Source of the DNA: Puniceicoccaceae bacterium
GTDB lineage: Bacteria; Verrucomicrobiota; Verrucomicrobiia; Opitutales; Coraliomargaritaceae
DNA: 64,000 nucleotides
Reading direction: 5' to 3'
Assembly (NCBI GenBank): GCA_018402305.1
Contig: JAGYJE010000008.1
Location: 62,001-126,000 of the forward strand
Shown: positions 18,099 to 27,427 of the stretch, piece by piece
Numbering within the stretch: position 1 is the stretch's first letter
How the letters are laid out: every line of letters begins with the position of its first letter
The notes under the pieces: generated by a model
Seen by the model: the letters and a program-made list of their open reading frames with translations, nothing else
Database searches by the model: none
What the model was told of the DNA's origin: nothing
Made by a program: the position numbers and the translations under genes

Positions 18099-19348
18099 AT
18101 CCACTGGCTGCTATGTATACCGGCGCGTCCAACGGCATTCGTGAAGTTTGGTCGAACAAGGTGCGCACGCTGCTCTCCATGAGTGGGATCATCCTTGGGG
18201 TGGCGGCCCTGGTGGCGATGGTCGGCATCGTGCAGGGCATGCTGGGTAACATGCGTGCCTCCTTCGAGCGCAGTGGCGGTGTCCTGAAACTGGAGGTCCA
18301 TCCGCGCGAGGCCCCCGAGGATCAACTGCATATCGCGGGTATTTCGCCGGGCATGACTTGGCGCGATGTGGGTGCGATTGATCGGGCCACGCCTTTGGCC
18401 GCCTTCGTCACGCCGATTGTGGATATGCGCTGGGAGCGATTCGTCGGGAACGGTCGCCGGACCGGTGCGCTGCTGCATGGCGTCACGCCGGATTGGACCG
18501 GAATCAGCCAAAGAAAGCTGGAATATGGCCGCTTTATCGCTGACTACGATATCAATTCAAAGGCCCCGGTTATAGTGGTTGGGGCGCATGTAGTCGCTGA
18601 GTTGTTTGGCACGGGTCAAAACGTCATTGGCGAGCAGATACGGGTAAATGGGGATGTGTATACCATTATTGGCCAATTTGAGCCAGTCGCGGGAATCGGT
18701 GGTGCGTTTGGTGGCGGGCGCCGCTGGAGCTGGGAGGACCGCATAAACCTTATGCCAGCCACGACGGCAATTTCCCGCTACCGTGGGAGCGACCGCGTGG
18801 ATCGGATTGAGATCATGGCCGCCGATGTGGAAACCCTTCCGGACTTGATCGGGCAAATTGAAAACACACTCACGCAAACGCATCGCGGCATTCAGGATTT
18901 TGAGATACGCACGCAGGATGAACAACTCGCGGAGCTGAAGAAGCTGGAAAATTCCTTCACCTACTCGCTGGGTGGCATTGCCGGGATATCGCTCTTGGTC
19001 GGGGGTATTGGCATCATGAATGTGATGCTGGCCTCAGTCAGCGAGCGAATCCGGGAGATCGGCGTGCGCAAGGCAATCGGGGCGCGGAGTTACGATATTT
19101 TTATTCAATTTCTGGCTGAGGCGGTCGTCATTTCGATTCTGGGTGGCTTGTTTGGCCTGGCTGCGAGCGTGGGCCTCCTCTCGATCGCGCGCGATAGCAT
19201 ACCGGAGGGGGGGAACATTAGTCTTCTGCCAATCACTGCGATGCTCTACGGCTTCCTCTTCAGTAGCTTGATCGGTCTCGCCTCGGGTGTTTACCCGGCA
19301 CTGCGCGCCTCGCGGCTCGATCCCATCGATGCCTTGCGCTACGAATAG
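18095..19348 (+). CDS. MacB-like ABC transporter permease
   Basis: A 417-residue permease of the MacB/FtsX type. An N-terminal helix ([20 protein letters not shown]) is followed by a large periplasmic domain (about residues 50-280). Three C-terminal helices then carry the FtsX motifs: [39 protein letters not shown] and [20 protein letters not shown]. It exports a substrate from the periplasmic face in MacB-type systems. It overlaps the ATPase by 4 bp and converges with cdd, sharing 10 bp at the 3' ends. Confidence 0.88.
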   Translation: MNPLAAMYTGASNGIREVWSNKVRTLLSMSGIILGVAALVAMVGIVQGMLGNMRASFERSGGVLKLEVHPREAPEDQLHIAGISPGMTWRDVGAIDRATPLAAFVTPIVDMRWERFVGNGRRTGALLHGVTPDWTGISQRKLEYGRFIADYDINSKAPVIVVGAHVVAELFGTGQNVIGEQIRVNGDVYTIIGQFEPVAGIGGAFGGGRRWSWEDRINLMPATTAISRYRGSDRVDRIEIMAADVETLPDLIGQIENTLTQTHRGIQDFEIRTQDEQLAELKKLENSFTYSLGGIAGISLLVGGIGIMNVMLASVSERIREIGVRKAIGARSYDIFIQFLAEAVVISILGGLFGLAASVGLLSIARDSIPEGGNISLLPITAMLYGFLFSSLIGLASGVYPALRASRLDPIDALRYE

Positions 19349-20244
19349 CGAGTCGGTGCCTCGTTCAGACTGACTGCAGCATCCATCTGCACCACCTGCA
19401 CCTCGGCATTCGAGACGGACTGGATGAGGGCTCGTGCAAAGGAGAGGGGGCTGTTAATCGCGGTGGCGAGCTTTGCTTGGGTTGCGCTTGCGATAGCGAC
19501 CTGCCGGCTGGCGGAGAGGTTTCGATGATTCAGGGCGACGAGCACTCCCGGGACACTGGGATTAAAGGCAATGCACTCGGCCGCGCGGCCGGTGAAAAAA
19601 CGACCATCCAAACACTCCAGGACAAAGCCTTCCGGTGAGCGGCTATAGGGCACATAGCTGCGCTGCGCGGCATTGATCGCACGTTGTTGGGAGGTGTCTG
19701 GCTCAGGACGCACCGCTTCCAGGGGCGTCGGCCGACTATCCAGCAGGCCACGACCAGAGGCGGGCACCTCGCCAAAGGCATGCGGCAGCAGCGCTTCCGG
19801 GTCATGGGCGCAGCCTTTGATCTCAAGCTTCAGCGAGTTGAAGTTGGACAGCTCACGCAGGAACTGTCGGCAATGGCCGCAGGGCATTTCGGAAACCGAG
19901 AGGGCGACTACCGCATGCTCCTCGTGCATCCAGGCGTTGAGCAGGGCGGACTGCTCGGCATGGAGCGATGCGTTGAGCGGCATCCCCTGAAACTCCATGT
20001 TCGCCCCCAGATACAATTTACCCGAAGCACCCCGCGCCACCGCACCCACCGCAAAGCCCGAGATCGGATGCACCGAAAAGGCGGCCGCGAGCGGGAGTAA
20101 GCGATCCGCGGGAATTTCAGATTCCGGATCAAGTGAACCGCTGAAGGTCGGCGATTCAAGGGCGCTGCGCAGAGCGGACTTCGCCGGAACATCCAATTCC
20201 AGACGGTTCAGCGCGTTTTCAATATGGCTATCGGTCAAGAGCAT
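19339..20244 (-). CDS. cdd: Cytidine deaminase (two-domain, E. coli type)
   Basis: Deaminates cytidine and deoxycytidine in pyrimidine salvage. The ATG at 20244 gives 301 residues, close to the 294 of E. coli Cdd. The catalytic N-terminal half has the zinc motif HAEQSALLNAW (His and Glu) and PCGHCRQFLREL (two Cys ligands), with NMEFQGMPLNASLHAEQ as substrate loop. The C-terminal half (SYVPYSRSPEGFVLECLDGR) is the second, non-catalytic domain of the dimeric class. An upstream TTG would add four residues. Confidence 0.9.
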   Translation of the reverse strand: MLLTDSHIENALNRLELDVPAKSALRSALESPTFSGSLDPESEIPADRLLPLAAAFSVHPISGFAVGAVARGASGKLYLGANMEFQGMPLNASLHAEQSALLNAWMHEEHAVVALSVSEMPCGHCRQFLRELSNFNSLKLEIKGCAHDPEALLPHAFGEVPASGRGLLDSRPTPLEAVRPEPDTSQQRAINAAQRSYVPYSRSPEGFVLECLDGRFFTGRAAECIAFNPSVPGVLVALNHRNLSASRQVAIASATQAKLATAINSPLSFARALIQSVSNAEVQVVQMDAAVSLNEAPTRYS

Positions 20245-20314
20245 GGCGGGAAGCAAAAGGTAAATGATTTGAACCGCAAGCCGCCAAAGAAAGCTACCTG
20301 GCTACTTAAGGAAA

Positions 20315-21151
20315 CTAATGCTGGGCGATTTCCGTCAGGACTTGCTGCTTCGAGTTTTGCAAAGCGGGGTTTGTAACCTGGCTGCACACTTCGCGGGCCT
20401 CCTCGATGCGCCCGAGCTTGCCGAGCACCCGCGCCCGGTGCAGGTCCAGGATTTCCCCCTGAAGGGCTGTGTTGGCTTGTTTGCGGAGCTGGTTCCAATG
20501 CACCAGCGCATTCCTCCAGTCCGGACTGGCCAAGTCGTAGTACGACTCCCCCAGCCGCATTTGAAAATCAAAGTTCTCGGGTGCGAGGTTAGCCGCCCGT
20601 CGAAAGGCCTTTAACAGCTCCCGCTCGAGTGCATCCCGGGTGAAAATTCCGCCCTCAATAAATTCGCTTCGAAAATCATGGAGCAGTTGCCCCAGCGCGA
20701 AGTGGTAGACGGCAGTCTCCGGCTCAAGATCAATGGCGTTTAGGTAGAAGGTGAGGGCTGCCTTGCCCTTTCCTTGCTCCGCCAGATGATTACCGATCTG
20801 TTGCTTCACCACGGCGATCCCGGGATCCAGCTCGTCTGCCTTGAGAAAGGCGACAAAGGCTTGATCGTATTCCTCCAGACGGCGAAGGAGCTTGCCGTAA
20901 AGCACATAGGCACTCACGTCGTCGGGTTGATCCGCGAGGTAGCTTCGATAGGATTGCACCAGTTCATTGATGCGGCGGTCGAGATCAGTCGCGGTATAAA
21001 AATCCGGGTCCTCGGCGATCTTTCGGTAGATAGAGGCTTCTTTCTCCGCGATAGCCAGTAGCCGCGTGCTGGCGAGATCACCCGACTGGCCGTATGCGGT
21101 CGTCAGTAAGAGTAGGGCCCAGGTGATTAATGTGATGCAGGGTAGCTTCAT
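20315..21151 (-). CDS. Exported TPR protein
   Basis: A 278-residue protein from the ATG at 21151, chosen because it puts a clear signal peptide first (MKLPCITLITWALLLLTTAY, cut near YGQS). Tetratricopeptide repeats follow: VSAYVLYGKLLRRLEEYDQA, FVAFLKADELDPG, LTFYLNAIDLEPETAVYHF and AFRRAANLAPENFDFQMRLG. It is likely a periplasmic scaffold. No partner is evident; neighbours are cdd downstream and a divergent DtxR-family gene. Confidence 0.75.
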   Translation of the reverse strand: MKLPCITLITWALLLLTTAYGQSGDLASTRLLAIAEKEASIYRKIAEDPDFYTATDLDRRINELVQSYRSYLADQPDDVSAYVLYGKLLRRLEEYDQAFVAFLKADELDPGIAVVKQQIGNHLAEQGKGKAALTFYLNAIDLEPETAVYHFALGQLLHDFRSEFIEGGIFTRDALERELLKAFRRAANLAPENFDFQMRLGESYYDLASPDWRNALVHWNQLRKQANTALQGEILDLHRARVLGKLGRIEEAREVCSQVTNPALQNSKQQVLTEIAQH

Positions 21152-21289
21152 AATTTTCTCACGCAGAAGTCGCTCCGATTGCTTGCGGGAGTCGCCTCTA
21201 CGGTGCATTTCAAAGCTCAACAACGCTGCGCCGGTCGGCAATAAAATAAACTTGGCTCCGAGCGAGCCAAACAGGATGCTCCTGGCACA

Positions 21290-21955
21290 ATGCCAAGCGC
21301 CACGGTCGAAGACTATATTAAGCACATTTATCTAGCTTCTGAAAAGCAAACAGGGGCGGAGGTTCCCATGGGGCAGATTGCCGATGCCCTGGGCGTCGTG
21401 CCGGGCACGGCAACGACGATGATGAAGGCGCTCTCTGATGCGGGCTTGGTTCGCTACGCGCCGCGCGTCGGTGTTGAATTGACGGGGCCTGGCCAACGCC
21501 TCGCCTTGCACGTCTTGCGCCGCCATCGCTTGATTGAGCAATTCCTCGTGGAAATCGTGGGTCTCGACTGGTCGGAGGTGCACGACGAGGCGGAGCAACT
21601 GGAGCATGTGGTTTCAGATCGACTCCTGGAGAGGATCGATGCCCTACTCGGGCACCCGATAGAGGACCCGCATGGCGACCCGATCCCCTCGGCCACCGGC
21701 GAGCTCCGCTCGGGCCAGCTCGAATCGCTTGCGGAATGCCCGCTCGATGCCGAACGGACGATTGCCCGGATCAGCGATCAGGATACGGAGTTCCTCAACT
21801 ACATCTCCCGAAGCGGCCTGATTCCGGGGGCCACCCTTGTCGTGGAGCAACGCAGTCTCAGCGCAGAGTCGGTTGGTCTGCGCTTAAATGCGGGGGAGGC
21901 AAGCCTCTCGCTCGGCCTCGGTGCAGCGGCCAAAATCCTTGTCCGGGTCCGGTAA
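21290..21955 (+). CDS. DtxR/MntR-family metal-dependent regulator
   Basis: A 221-residue iron- or manganese-responsive regulator. N-terminal winged helix: VEDYIKHIYLASEKQTGAEV, MGQIADALGVVPGTATTMMK (recognition helix) and LVRYAPRVGVELTGPGQRLA. The dimerisation/metal region reads VLRRHRLIEQFLVEIVGLDW, VHDEAEQLEHVVSDRLLERI with the Glu/His ligands, and LGHPIEDPHGDPIP. A C-terminal SH3/FeoA-like domain follows (LIPGATLVVEQRSL). No metal transporter is adjacent, so the regulon lies elsewhere or is autogenous. Confidence 0.9.
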   Translation: MPSATVEDYIKHIYLASEKQTGAEVPMGQIADALGVVPGTATTMMKALSDAGLVRYAPRVGVELTGPGQRLALHVLRRHRLIEQFLVEIVGLDWSEVHDEAEQLEHVVSDRLLERIDALLGHPIEDPHGDPIPSATGELRSGQLESLAECPLDAERTIARISDQDTEFLNYISRSGLIPGATLVVEQRSLSAESVGLRLNAGEASLSLGLGAAAKILVRVR

Positions 21956-22055
21956 AATCCCGGTTGCGGGCATTTTACGTATTGTCAGGTCTGTATGGAA
22001 TCCTATTTGCTTAGACGTTTAAGTTGCCGGAAAATCATTAATCAAACCAAGTACT

Positions 22056-22904
22056 ATGCCAGAAGAAACGCCACCCACCACTCTCTCTGCACCCTCAGTT
22101 ATCGAGCAATTCATCAATGTGCTGACAACCTATGGGCTGCAAATCATCGCTGCCGCCATTATCCTCGTCGTGGGGCTCTGGTTGGCAAAAAAGATCAAGG
22201 CCCTGTTCGTGAAAGCGCTGCAAAAAAGAGAAGTTGATGCGACACTGGTCGGCTTCTTGAGTAGTTCGCTTTATGGCGCGCTCGTTGTCTTTGTCGTGAT
22301 TGCAGCCATTGGTAAGCTCGGCGTTCAAACCACTTCCTTTGTGGCTGTGATTGGTGCCGCCGGCTTAGCGGTGGGCTTGGCGCTTCAGGGCTCGCTCTCC
22401 AATTTTGCCTCCGGGGTGCTTCTGATTCTCTTCAAGCCGTTTCAAGCAGGTAATTTCATCAAAGCGGGCGGTGAAATGGGCACTGTTGTTGAGGTTAATA
22501 TCCTTACCACTGAGCTTAAAACGCCCGATAATATAAAGATTATCATGCCCAACTCCCAGGTTATGGGCGGACCGATCACCAACTTTTCCGCACACCCGAC
22601 GCGTCGGGTCGACATGACGATTGGTGTCAGCTACAGCGATGATTTGAATAAGGCCAAGCGCCTCATTGAGGAGCTCATTGAGGCTGACCAGAGAATCCTC
22701 AAGGAGCCCGCGCCTCAGGTTGCTGTGGCAAACCTCGGTGATAGCAGCGTCGACTTTGTCGTGCGCCCATGGGTGAACGCCGCCGATTTCTGGGCGGTCA
22801 AGTTCGACTTCACCAAGGCGATCAAAGAGAAGTTTGACGAAGCGGGGGTCAGTATCCCATTCCCCCAACGCGATGTGCACCTTTTCCAGGAGCATGCCTC
22901 TTGA
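22056..22904 (+). CDS. mscS: Small-conductance mechanosensitive channel MscS
   Basis: A 282-residue inner-membrane channel that opens under hypo-osmotic shock. It has three helices: FINVLTTYGLQIIAAAIILV, GFLSSSLYGALVVFVVIAAI, and a pore helix with VAVIGAAGLAVGLALQGSLS followed by NFASGVLLILFKPF. The beta domain contains GTVVEVNILTTELKTPDNIK and IIMPNSQVMGGPITNFS. The length matches E. coli MscS (286). It overlaps the amidase start by 3-4 bp. Confidence 0.93.
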   Translation: MPEETPPTTLSAPSVIEQFINVLTTYGLQIIAAAIILVVGLWLAKKIKALFVKALQKREVDATLVGFLSSSLYGALVVFVVIAAIGKLGVQTTSFVAVIGAAGLAVGLALQGSLSNFASGVLLILFKPFQAGNFIKAGGEMGTVVEVNILTTELKTPDNIKIIMPNSQVMGGPITNFSAHPTRRVDMTIGVSYSDDLNKAKRLIEELIEADQRILKEPAPQVAVANLGDSSVDFVVRPWVNAADFWAVKFDFTKAIKEKFDEAGVSIPFPQRDVHLFQEHAS

Positions 22905-24043
22905 GGGGTCTAAGGGTCTGCGGGGTCCCTCTTTTGAAACTGCCTGGTCTCATCTCTCTACTGCCCGTGTGCTGCCTCGCTGGTGCGGGAGAGGCGACGA
23001 TTGTCTATCAGCTGGCTGAGCGATACGCGCCCTACGCGGACTGGGCGTCTTGGTTGGACCCGGCTGCGACTGCGGAGGAAGCAAGCCCCGGTTGGTGGCA
23101 GACCCCGGAGGCCATCCGACGCGGCCGGTCCAAGGCGATCCGGCCTCTGGCGGGCCTGCATCTCGCCCTGGAGCCGGGGCATATCGGGGGTGCTTGGGCC
23201 GAGTGGGAAGGGCGGCATTTCCGCATAGAAGCGAGTGATTACTGGGTGCGCGAGGGAGAGCTGGTCCTCGAAGTGGCTCAACGTGCCACTGCCAGTCTAA
23301 GGCGACTGGGGGCACAGATTGACCTTTTGCGGAAGGGCTGCGCTCCGCTCAACCCGAAGACCTTTCAGGATTACTGGGCTGCCGCCCAGGCCGAGTCCAC
23401 TCCGCCGACGGAGCTATCCCTGAAGGCACAGCTGGCACACGCCTTGGCCGTGCGTGATCGGGCCATGCGGAAGGCAATCATCACGGGCGAGCTAGCCGAG
23501 CGGGCGCGTCTGGTGAACGAGTCAATCCGCCCCGATGCCTTTATCTCGATCCACATCAACGCGGCACCTTGGCCTGCGGCGGAGCGAAAGCAGCTGGTGG
23601 ATTCCGATCATACCCATGTGTTGATTTTTGGAAGCCTCCTCGACGAAGAGCTGGCGACTCCGGAGCAAAGGGCGCGGCTCGTCAAGAAACTGATGAACGG
23701 CAGTGGGCCTATCGAATCCGAACTGGGCGAGGCCATGGGCGAGGCCCTTGCGGAAGCCACCCGCTTGCCCGCCTCAAACTACTCGGGGAACAATGCGGTC
23801 CGTCTGGAGGGGCGCTCCGACTACCTCTGGGCTCGGAATCTGATGCTGCTCCGCCTCGTCGATTGCCCGGCAGTCATGCTGGAGCCGTATATCGCCAACA
23901 GCCAGTCCACCTATCCCCGCATCCAGGAGGCCCTCCGCGCAAGAGCCCACCACGAACCGCTGCCAAAAGATGATATTCTAAACGAATACGCCGACGCCAT
24001 TGTCGCGGGTGTCAAGCGGGCCTATGCCGGGCAGCCTTTATGA
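22901..24043 (+). CDS. N-acetylmuramoyl-L-alanine amidase (Amidase_3 fold)
   Basis: A 380-residue exported zinc amidase that cleaves the glycan-peptide bond of peptidoglycan. It starts at a TTG overlapping the mscS stop; another TTG at 22934 would give a more compact signal peptide (LPGLISLLPVCCLAGAG). Zinc-site pieces are LALEPGHIGG (first His), the Glu-bearing helix after VREGELVLEVAQRAT, and DAFISIHINAAP (second His). The late catalytic Glu is in CPAVMLEPYIANS. The spacing between the first two motifs is larger than usual, so it is a divergent member. Co-transcription with mscS is likely. Confidence 0.75.
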   Translation: MRGLRVCGVPLLKLPGLISLLPVCCLAGAGEATIVYQLAERYAPYADWASWLDPAATAEEASPGWWQTPEAIRRGRSKAIRPLAGLHLALEPGHIGGAWAEWEGRHFRIEASDYWVREGELVLEVAQRATASLRRLGAQIDLLRKGCAPLNPKTFQDYWAAAQAESTPPTELSLKAQLAHALAVRDRAMRKAIITGELAERARLVNESIRPDAFISIHINAAPWPAAERKQLVDSDHTHVLIFGSLLDEELATPEQRARLVKKLMNGSGPIESELGEAMGEALAEATRLPASNYSGNNAVRLEGRSDYLWARNLMLLRLVDCPAVMLEPYIANSQSTYPRIQEALRARAHHEPLPKDDILNEYADAIVAGVKRAYAGQPL

Positions 24044-24181
24044 AGATCAAGCAGAATATGGGTCGATAACGAAGGATGGTTGACTGGTTTTTTCGACCGG
24101 GAAGCACCTACAAGCTAGATGAATCGATTACTCACACTCATGACGTAGCTGACCAGGCAAACCCCCGGCCTCCGGGAGTCG

Positions 24182-25543
24182 TTACCTTGCAGCGCTTTGG
24201 ACCTTGGCTTGCGGGGGCACTGGTTTGAGTCGGCGGATGAGGCGCAGAGTTAGCGCGAAGGCGGCGAGGGTGAGCCCGGCGGCTAAACCGATCCAGAGGC
24301 CTTGGGGCCCGGCATCGAAGCTGAAGGCCAGGAGACTGCCCAAGGGGATACCCAGTATCCAAAAGCAGGCGAAGATGATGCCGGTGGGGAGGTTGACATC
24401 ACGCATCGCCCGCAGCGCACTCATGCTGATGATTTGCACGCCGTCGAAGATCTGAAAAAAACCGACAATGACGAGCAGGGAACTGGTCAGGGCGATGACA
24501 AGTGGATCGGTTGTAAAGGCCTTCGCGATGAGATCACCCGCAAAAATGTAGGCGAGTGCGCAGGTGCTCATAATGAGAAAGGTCGTGGCGTGGGCGCCCA
24601 TCAACAGGTTGCGGCGCTCGTCAGCCTGACCTCGCCCGAGGCTGTGGGCGACGCGGATGGTGACGGCCATGGAGAGGCCCAGCGGTAGCATGAAGGTGAG
24701 CGAGGCGCAGGTCAGCGCGATTTGGTGCGAGGCGAGGGCGACCGGTCCGAACTGCCCGATAATTAAGGCCGCAATAGTGAAGGCACCAATTTCCAGAAGC
24801 AACTGGCCGGCAACGGGTAGGGCGATGCGGGCCGTTTCCTTGCACTTGCCCGTGTCGAGCGGTATCAACCAGCGGGGAGGGCGGCCGGGAGCCATGGTGG
24901 CGGAGCGGCCGAGGTAGCGCACGAGGGCGGCCATACTGAGTAGGCGGGCGATGAAGGTGGCCACACCCGCGCCGACCAGACCCAGCGCGGGTGCGCCAAG
25001 TTCGCCGAAAATGAGGGCATAGTTGAGGAGCACATTCAGCGCGACCCCGCCCAGCAAAATCCAAAAGACCCCCCAGGGGTGATTCCTTGATTCGGCAAAG
25101 GATTTAATGGTCATCGCGGGAACAATGGGTATGAGGGAAAGCGCTACCCAGATGAGGTAGGGTGGGGTCATGGCCACGACTTCGGCTGGTTGACGTAGTA
25201 AACCGAGGAAGGGAATGAGCGCGAGAAGCAGCCCCGAGAGGGCAATGCCGATCACGACTGAAACGAGGAGGCCGTTGCGAAAGGACTCGGCACTCTCGCT
25301 TTGTTGGTTGGCCCCGAAGGCGTGAGAAACCTGAACTGAGACCGCGGCGAACCAGCCAATCGCTGGAACGAAGGCGAGAAGAAAGAGCCCATTGACCAGT
25401 GCCGCCACGGCCAACTCAACCGTGCCGAGATGGCCGATCATGAGCGTATCCGACAGCCCGAGTAGCATCTGGCTGAGCTGCCCGGCAACGATGGGGAAGG
25501 CCAGACTGAGGGTTTTCTTATTCTCTTTGAGGATGGCTTTCAT
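24182..25543 (-). CDS. MATE-family multidrug efflux transporter
   Basis: A 453-residue cation-antiporting exporter with 12 predicted helices. It starts MKAILKENKKTLSLAFPIVA at the ATG at 25543; a GTG 27 bp upstream is possible. Family features are PIVAGQLSQMLLGLSDTLMI in helix 1, GIALSGLLLALIPFLGLL, and the duplicated half starting ARIALPVAGQLLLEIGAFTI. PLGLSMAVTIRVAHSLGRG is the typical second-half motif. It converges with the amidase gene across a 138-bp gap that holds a CCCGG-CCT-CCGGG hairpin without a T-tract. Confidence 0.88.
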   Translation of the reverse strand: MKAILKENKKTLSLAFPIVAGQLSQMLLGLSDTLMIGHLGTVELAVAALVNGLFLLAFVPAIGWFAAVSVQVSHAFGANQQSESAESFRNGLLVSVVIGIALSGLLLALIPFLGLLRQPAEVVAMTPPYLIWVALSLIPIVPAMTIKSFAESRNHPWGVFWILLGGVALNVLLNYALIFGELGAPALGLVGAGVATFIARLLSMAALVRYLGRSATMAPGRPPRWLIPLDTGKCKETARIALPVAGQLLLEIGAFTIAALIIGQFGPVALASHQIALTCASLTFMLPLGLSMAVTIRVAHSLGRGQADERRNLLMGAHATTFLIMSTCALAYIFAGDLIAKAFTTDPLVIALTSSLLVIVGFFQIFDGVQIISMSALRAMRDVNLPTGIIFACFWILGIPLGSLLAFSFDAGPQGLWIGLAAGLTLAAFALTLRLIRRLKPVPPQAKVQSAAR

Positions 25544-25801
25544 CGCGCCGGGGAAAATTTTCGGAGGCACGCGTTACCCCGCATGCTGTGGCGCATAAGA
25601 ATCAGCAATCAGCCGGATAACAAGTCCCTTCACTGGAAATCGATCAAGCAGTTGAGGTGCTAAAGTGAGCGCCCTCTCTTCAAGACAGACGGTCACGGAC
25701 CTCAAAAGGCCCCACCCCACTATTTGTGTTAAAAATGCTCGGCAAAGCTGGCGCCCGGTCTGAAACTTGCTAACACTCAAATGTGAATAAATTGTGTATA
25801 A

Positions 25802-25850
25802 TAACTAGATGTAGTGTTACAAATTAAAAAATTAACGATATATTGTAGGG
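25802..25850. promoter_or_regulatory. Pair of NrdR boxes upstream of nrdB
   Basis: Two imperfect palindromes match the NrdR consensus ACACTATATATAGTGT. The first, ACTAGATGTAGTGT at 25804-25817, matches 12 of the 14 core positions. The second, ACGATATATTGTAG at 25835-25848, matches about 11. Their starts are exactly 31 bp apart, the helical phasing known for NrdR operator pairs. A TATAAT at 25797-25802 overlaps the first box, as expected for repression at the promoter of ribonucleotide reductase genes. Confidence 0.65.
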
Positions 25851-25980
25851 GATTTGTTGACATGGTGATTTTGCTCATACAAGGTCTTCGAGTCGCGAAG
25901 ACGCGCAAAAATCTCCCAAATCCACTCGTACACAGCCACTCAACCACTTAACCCCAAGGCCAGCGGCTAGTCGGCCCAAG

Positions 25981-26013
25981 GTCAGCCCCTCGTCAGCCCC
26001 TCGTCAGCCCCTG
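25981..26013 (+). repeat. Triple 11-bp direct repeat in the nrdB leader
   Basis: GTCAGCCCCTC occurs three times in tandem (25981, 25992, 26003; the last ends in G). It lies about 90 bp upstream of nrdB, downstream of the NrdR boxes. Function unknown; it may be simple slippage. Confidence 0.7.
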
Positions 26014-26103
26014 GCCGGCGGCTTTCCAAAACGACCCACCCTTCGTAGACCCGAATTTTCATTTTCAAACAACCTAAACAACCACTCAAAAAAGAAAAAT
26101 CCC

Positions 26104-27186
26104 ATGGAAAAGAGCTACACAATCGGAGACAAAACCTTCGTTCTCGATCAGGCCAAAGCCGAAGAGGCCTTTGCTGCCAAGCAGGTGATCAATGGTAAGG
26201 ATACTATGTTTTTCAACATCCTTCCGCTTAAGTATCAGTGGGCCTACGATCTCTATAAAGTCATGAAGAACAACCACTGGGAGCCGGAAGACATCCCCAT
26301 GCAGAAAGACGTCGAACTCTGGCGCAGCTCTGAGTTGGCCGACGTGGAACGGTGGATTATTAAAATGGCTATTGGTTATTTCTCCGCCGCGGAAGGGATC
26401 GTAGGGGACAATATCCAACACGTCACCCGTGAGGTGGTGACCGCACCTGAGCTCAAGCTCGTTCTGGGCCGTCACGCCCATGAGGAAAACATTCACGCCG
26501 ACTCCCTTGTTTACATGATCAGCTCGCTCGGGATCAACCCGCACGAGTGTGAGGCCATGTTTGAGGACATCCCCACCATCGAGAAGAAGACAAACTTCGT
26601 CGTTTCCAACTCCCGGGCGCTGCGCCGCGACATGGATCTGACTCAAACCGCCGACAAGCAAGCTTTTGCCAAGAACCTCTTCCTCTTCGGCCAGTGCATG
26701 GAAGGCACCCAGTTCTACGGGCTATTTGGCATGGTCCTTTCCCTCTACCGTCAAAACAAGTTCCCCGGCATCGGGCAAATGTTCCGCTACACCCTGCGCG
26801 ACGAGTCCAACCATATCGAAGTTTTCCGCAACCTGCTCATGGATTTGATCGAGGAAAACGAAGACGTCTGGACGCCCGAGTTTCGCGAAGAGCTCACAGA
26901 CCTCATGCGCGAAGCAGTGGCTCTGGAAAAAGAATTCATTCGCGACTGCCTCCCAGTCAATGCGGTCGGGCTCAGTGCGGACGAATTCTGCCAATACATT
27001 GATTACATCGCCGACCGTCGCCTCGAAGGTGTGGGCCTCAAGCCCATCGCCGGTGGCGTGGAAAACCCATTCCCCTGGTTGGCCGAGATGATGGACATCA
27101 AAAAGGAACAAAACTTCTTCGAAGGCCGCGTCACCGAATACCAAAAAGCCTCCGCCCTCGGCTCCGTCGACGACGACGAGCTTTGA
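26104..27186 (+). CDS. nrdB: Ribonucleotide reductase small subunit, class Ic-like
   Basis: Metal-cofactor subunit of aerobic ribonucleotide reductase, 360 residues. All six metal ligands are present: Glu97 (SAAEGIVGDN), Glu128 and His131 (HEENIHADS), Glu200 (GQCMEGTQFY), and Glu234 and His237 (RDESNHIEV). The first ligand is Glu rather than the Asp of class Ia. The position of the radical tyrosine (E. coli Tyr122) is Leu135. Both traits are those of class Ic enzymes, in which a Mn/Fe centre stores the oxidising equivalent; Chlamydia has Phe at that site. It is followed by nrdA after a repeat-filled gap and is preceded by NrdR boxes. Confidence 0.93.
   Translation: MEKSYTIGDKTFVLDQAKAEEAFAAKQVINGKDTMFFNILPLKYQWAYDLYKVMKNNHWEPEDIPMQKDVELWRSSELADVERWIIKMAIGYFSAAEGIVGDNIQHVTREVVTAPELKLVLGRHAHEENIHADSLVYMISSLGINPHECEAMFEDIPTIEKKTNFVVSNSRALRRDMDLTQTADKQAFAKNLFLFGQCMEGTQFYGLFGMVLSLYRQNKFPGIGQMFRYTLRDESNHIEVFRNLLMDLIEENEDVWTPEFREELTDLMREAVALEKEFIRDCLPVNAVGLSADEFCQYIDYIADRRLEGVGLKPIAGGVENPFPWLAEMMDIKKEQNFFEGRVTEYQKASALGSVDDDEL

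Positions 27187-27427
<241 letters not shown>

Larger units (their letters stand above)
25571..26103 (+). other. Upstream region of nrdB
   Basis: About 530 bp without a convincing gene. The distal part is degenerate. From about 25780 it becomes AT-rich, with a TATAAT at 25797-25802 that directly precedes two NrdR-like boxes. A C-rich stretch with an 11-bp triple repeat follows, then an A-rich leader (AACAACCACTCAAAAAAG) just before the nrdB ATG. A 68-codon frame at 25574-25780 on the minus strand shows no family features. Confidence 0.6.

Noticed and set aside
24120-24181. Terminator between the amidase and MATE genes
   Set aside because: A CCCGG/CCGGG hairpin exists but is short and is not followed by a T-run on either strand.
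25574-25780. A 68-codon minus-strand frame upstream of the MATE gene
   Set aside because: No motif, signal peptide or homologous neighbour; it lies in degenerate intergenic sequence.
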